In this document: one piece after another, positions 21,788-24,163 of the stretch | How the letters are laid out: each line of letters starts with the position of its first letter | Numbering within the stretch: position 1 is the stretch's first letter | Virus record (IMG/VR): IMGVR_UViG_3300017735_000099 | Span: 1-24,163 of that record | DNA: 24,163 nucleotides | Strand: one strand, 5' to 3' | Origin: a virus | Position numbers and translations under genes: made by a program | The notes under the pieces: generated by a model | The model's database searches: none | The model's input: only the letters and a program-made list of their open reading frames with translations | What the model was told of the DNA's origin: nothing

Positions 21788-24163
21788 ATGGCACTAGATA
21801 AAACAAAAAAGTCGAATAGGTTACTCCAGAGTAAGAGATATACAATGGAGCAAAGTACTGATGCTCAAGAGGCGTTCACAAGAACTATCGACATTAATGC
21901 TGGTGATGTTTATATTAGAGAAAATTTTGTTCCTGAAAACAATTTACCTTATTCTGGTAGTGGACAAAACCAAGCTACATTACAATTTGCAAGTGTTGAT
22001 GTTGTAAAATTCCATTTTCAACACCAATTAACACCTTCTTCAGTTGTTAATGGTAGTAAAACAGAAGTATTTTTCTTTATATCTAAATCATCTCATGATC
22101 CAACAGTAGCTGTTACTCCTCAAATTATACAGGATGGACAACAAACTAGTTTTTTATCCCCAAAATATTCAGATGCTTCCTTAACATTTAAAAATACTGA
22201 AGATAATGTACCAGCAGGAAATGGTACTCCAGGTTATAATGTTACTATAAGAGTAAATGGTACTGAACAAGATGCAGCTTTTTATCAATTTGATTATAAA
22301 ACAGGTGTAGTTCAATTCGTAGATAATTCAGTTGCTCCTACTACAGGGGATACAGTAGTTATGTCAGCTTATCAATATGTAGGTCCTACATTAGCTGATG
22401 GTGGAATTGGTAGTGGTGCAGGATTTCCATTTTCAGGATCAGCACAAATTACAGGATCAGTTGGGGGTGTACCTGGAGGATTTGCAGTAACAGGTAGTAG
22501 TACTTTTGATGTAAGTGGAACAGGAGACGAATTTAAAATAGAATCAGCTCCAATACAAGACTTTCCATTTTTATTAACATATGCTACAGGTTCAGGAAAA
22601 ATAGGATATGTTGAAATATCTAGTGGTACAAGTGGTTTAGCAGGTACATCAGGAACATCAGGAATTTCAGGAACAGCAGGTTCAAGTGGTTCAAATGGTT
22701 CAAGTGGTGGAAGTGGAATAGCAGGTACAAGTGGTATAGCAAGTACTAGTGGAACTACAGGTTCATCAGGTTCAAATGGTGAAAACGGAATTGCAGGTAC
22801 AAGTGGTATAGATAGTACTAGTGGAACATCAGGTTCATCAGGATCAAATGGAGAAAATGGAATAGCAGGTACAAGTGGTATAGCAAGTACTAGTGGAACT
22901 ACAGGTTCATCAGGTTCAAATGGTGAAAACGGAGTTGCAGGTACAAGTGGTGCCGACAGTACTAGTGGTACTTCAGGTTCATCAGGATCAGTAGGCTCTT
23001 CAGGTTTAGCAGGCGCTAGTGGATTAAGTCAAACAGCAGGTTCATCAGGTTCAAGTGGTGAAGATGGAACTTCAGGTGTAGCTAGTACAAGTGGTACTTC
23101 AGGTTCATCAGGTTCAAATGGTGAAAATGGAATTGCGGGTACAAGTGGTGTAGATAGTACTAGTGGTACTTCAGGATCAAGTGGGTCAGTAGGTTCAAGT
23201 GGGTTAGCAGGTGCTAGTGGTTTATCACAAACAGCAGGTTCATCAGGTTCAAGTGGTGAAGATGGAACAAGTGGATTAGCTGGTACAGCAGGTTCATCAG
23301 GTTCTGCAGGTACATCAGGTATAACAGGAACAAATGGATTAAGTCAATTAAGCGGCACTTCAGGATCAAGTGGTTCAAATGGTACATCAGGTGAAGTAGG
23401 TACTAATGGAGTAAGCCAATTAGCAGGTACTTCAGGTTCATCAGGATCTGCAGGTACATCTGGAGAAGTAGGTACAAATGGTTTAAGCCAATTAAGTGGA
23501 ACTTCAGGTTCATCAGGATCAGTAGGTTCTTCAGGTTTAGCAGGCGCTAGTGGTTTATCACAAACCGCAGGTTCATCAGGTTCATCAGGAGAAGATGGAA
23601 CTTCAGGTTTAGCAGGTACTTCAGGTTCATCAGGATCTGCAGGTACAACTGGAGAAACAGGAACAAACGGAGCAAGCCAATTATCAGGAACTAGTGGATC
23701 TAGTGGTTCAAATGGTACATCAGGAGAAGTAGGTACAAATGGAGTAAGTCAATTATCAGGTACTTCAGGTTCAAGTGGATCTAATGGTTCATCAGGTGAA
23801 GTTGGAACAAACGGAGCTAGTCAATTAAGTGGAACTTCAGGTTCATCAGGATCAGTAGGATCAAGTGGGTTAGCAGGTGCAAGTGGTTTATCCCAAACTG
23901 CAGGTTCATCAGGATCTTCAGGAGAAGATGGAACTTCAGGTTTAGCAGGTACTAGTGGTTCTTCAGGTTCAGCAGGTACAACAGGTATAACAGGAACAAA
24001 TGGTTTAAGCCAATTATCAGGAACAAGTGGTTCATCAGGTTCTGCAGGTACTACTGGTGAAGTAGGTACTAATGGTTTAAGTCAACTAAGTGGAACATCA
24101 GGATCTTCAGGATCTAATGGTTCTTCAGGAGAAGCAGGAACAAACGGAGCTAGTCAATTAAGC
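21788..24163 (+). CDS. Collagen-like repeat fibre protein (partial, runs off the window)
   Basis: The frame opens at ATG 21788 and stays open for 792 codons to the window end; the C-terminus is missing. Residues 1-279 are non-repetitive: a charged N-terminus (MALDKTKKSNRLLQSKR), a beta domain with VDVVKFHFQHQLTPSSVV and FDYKTGVVQF, then Gly/Ser-rich linkers. From residue 280 on the protein is a Gly-X-Y array with Ser, Thr, Ala, Asn, Val, Leu, Ile, Glu and Asp at X/Y, and no Pro, Lys, Arg or aromatic residue. Collagen-like segments in phage fibres usually form extended trimeric rods. Here the lack of Pro leaves open a triple helix or a polyglycine-II-like packing. Location suggests a tail or head fibre whose distal, receptor-binding end lies beyond the window. 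Confidence 0.88.
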   Translation, partial: MALDKTKKSNRLLQSKRYTMEQSTDAQEAFTRTIDINAGDVYIRENFVPENNLPYSGSGQNQATLQFASVDVVKFHFQHQLTPSSVVNGSKTEVFFFISKSSHDPTVAVTPQIIQDGQQTSFLSPKYSDASLTFKNTEDNVPAGNGTPGYNVTIRVNGTEQDAAFYQFDYKTGVVQFVDNSVAPTTGDTVVMSAYQYVGPTLADGGIGSGAGFPFSGSAQITGSVGGVPGGFAVTGSSTFDVSGTGDEFKIESAPIQDFPFLLTYATGSGKIGYVEISSGTSGLAGTSGTSGISGTAGSSGSNGSSGGSGIAGTSGIASTSGTTGSSGSNGENGIAGTSGIDSTSGTSGSSGSNGENGIAGTSGIASTSGTTGSSGSNGENGVAGTSGADSTSGTSGSSGSVGSSGLAGASGLSQTAGSSGSSGEDGTSGVASTSGTSGSSGSNGENGIAGTSGVDSTSGTSGSSGSVGSSGLAGASGLSQTAGSSGSSGEDGTSGLAGTAGSSGSAGTSGITGTNGLSQLSGTSGSSGSNGTSGEVGTNGVSQLAGTSGSSGSAGTSGEVGTNGLSQLSGTSGSSGSVGSSGLAGASGLSQTAGSSGSSGEDGTSGLAGTSGSSGSAGTTGETGTNGASQLSGTSGSSGSNGTSGEVGTNGVSQLSGTSGSSGSNGSSGEVGTNGASQLSGTSGSSGSVGSSGLAGASGLSQTAGSSGSSGEDGTSGLAGTSGSSGSAGTTGITGTNGLSQLSGTSGSSGSAGTTGEVGTNGLSQLSGTSGSSGSNGSSGEAGTNGASQLS
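22625..24163 (+). repeat. In-register Gly-X-Y tract with 72-nt interruptions and 333-bp super-repeats
   Basis: 171 triplets in one unbroken 9-nt register; 152 begin with Gly. The 19 exceptions begin with Ser (STS, six times) or Gln (QTA four, QLS eight, QLA one). Their codons start at 22742, 22814, 22886, 22958, 23030, 23084, 23156, 23228, 23345, 23417, 23489, 23561, 23678, 23750, 23822, 23894, 24011, 24083 and 24155. Steps are 72 nt (24 aa) except one of 54 and three of 117. From 23228 the pattern 117+72+72+72 repeats every 333 nt (111 aa): 23228-23560, 23561-23893, and 23894 onward (incomplete). Synonymous codons vary between units. Confidence 0.93.

Noticed and set aside
22625-24163. CRISPR-like or satellite DNA array
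   Set aside because: The regular units are fully coding in one frame with synonymous variation and no spacer-repeat organisation; it is a protein-level repeat.

Overview
The window is a single-strand (+) block of the structural and packaging region of a T4-like contractile-tailed bacteriophage. The DNA is AT-rich, genes are tightly packed, and many overlap by a few bases or are joined as TAATG. Recognisable T4-type genes are large terminase (gp17), portal (gp20), prohead protease (gp21), acidic scaffold (gp22-like), major capsid protein (gp23), gp13/gp14-like neck genes and a gp15-like tail-completion gene. Most starts lack a Shine-Dalgarno sequence and follow A-rich leaders. With the base composition, this points to an aquatic, possibly Bacteroidota-infecting myovirus. 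The host is an inference; another AT-rich marine host is possible.

Layout. 1-1518: accessory genes (unknown, cupin, unknown, P-loop nucleotide kinase-like). 1544-2477: a small charged helical protein and a membrane-anchored protein. 2477-12622: terminase, portal, three unrecognised genes, protease, a structured 192-bp intergenic region, scaffold and capsid protein, closed by a strong terminator. 12748-15111: a cassette between two terminators encoding a guanidino-modifying (dimethylarginine dimethylaminohydrolase/amidinotransferase-like) enzyme, a phosphatidylserine decarboxylase and a PhoH-like ATPase. 15179-19207: a repeat-bearing structural protein, then gp13-, gp14- and gp15-like genes. 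19245-24163: two large fibre-like proteins; the second runs off the window inside a long collagen-like Gly-X-Y tract.

How it fits together. Scaffold and capsid protein assemble on the portal, the protease matures the prohead, terminase fills it, the neck proteins close it and the gp15-like protein joins the tail; the fibres probably serve adsorption. Transcription appears modular: three hairpin terminators are visible, and an identical AT-only motif (ATATTTATA) lies 10-29 nt before six genes that start after a gap.

Most notable: (1) the proline-free Gly-X-Y tract, interrupted in register by Ser or Gln mostly every 24 residues and organised into 111-residue super-repeats; (2) the lipid/guanidine enzyme cassette beside the capsid gene; (3) the recurrent junction motif as a candidate late promoter.
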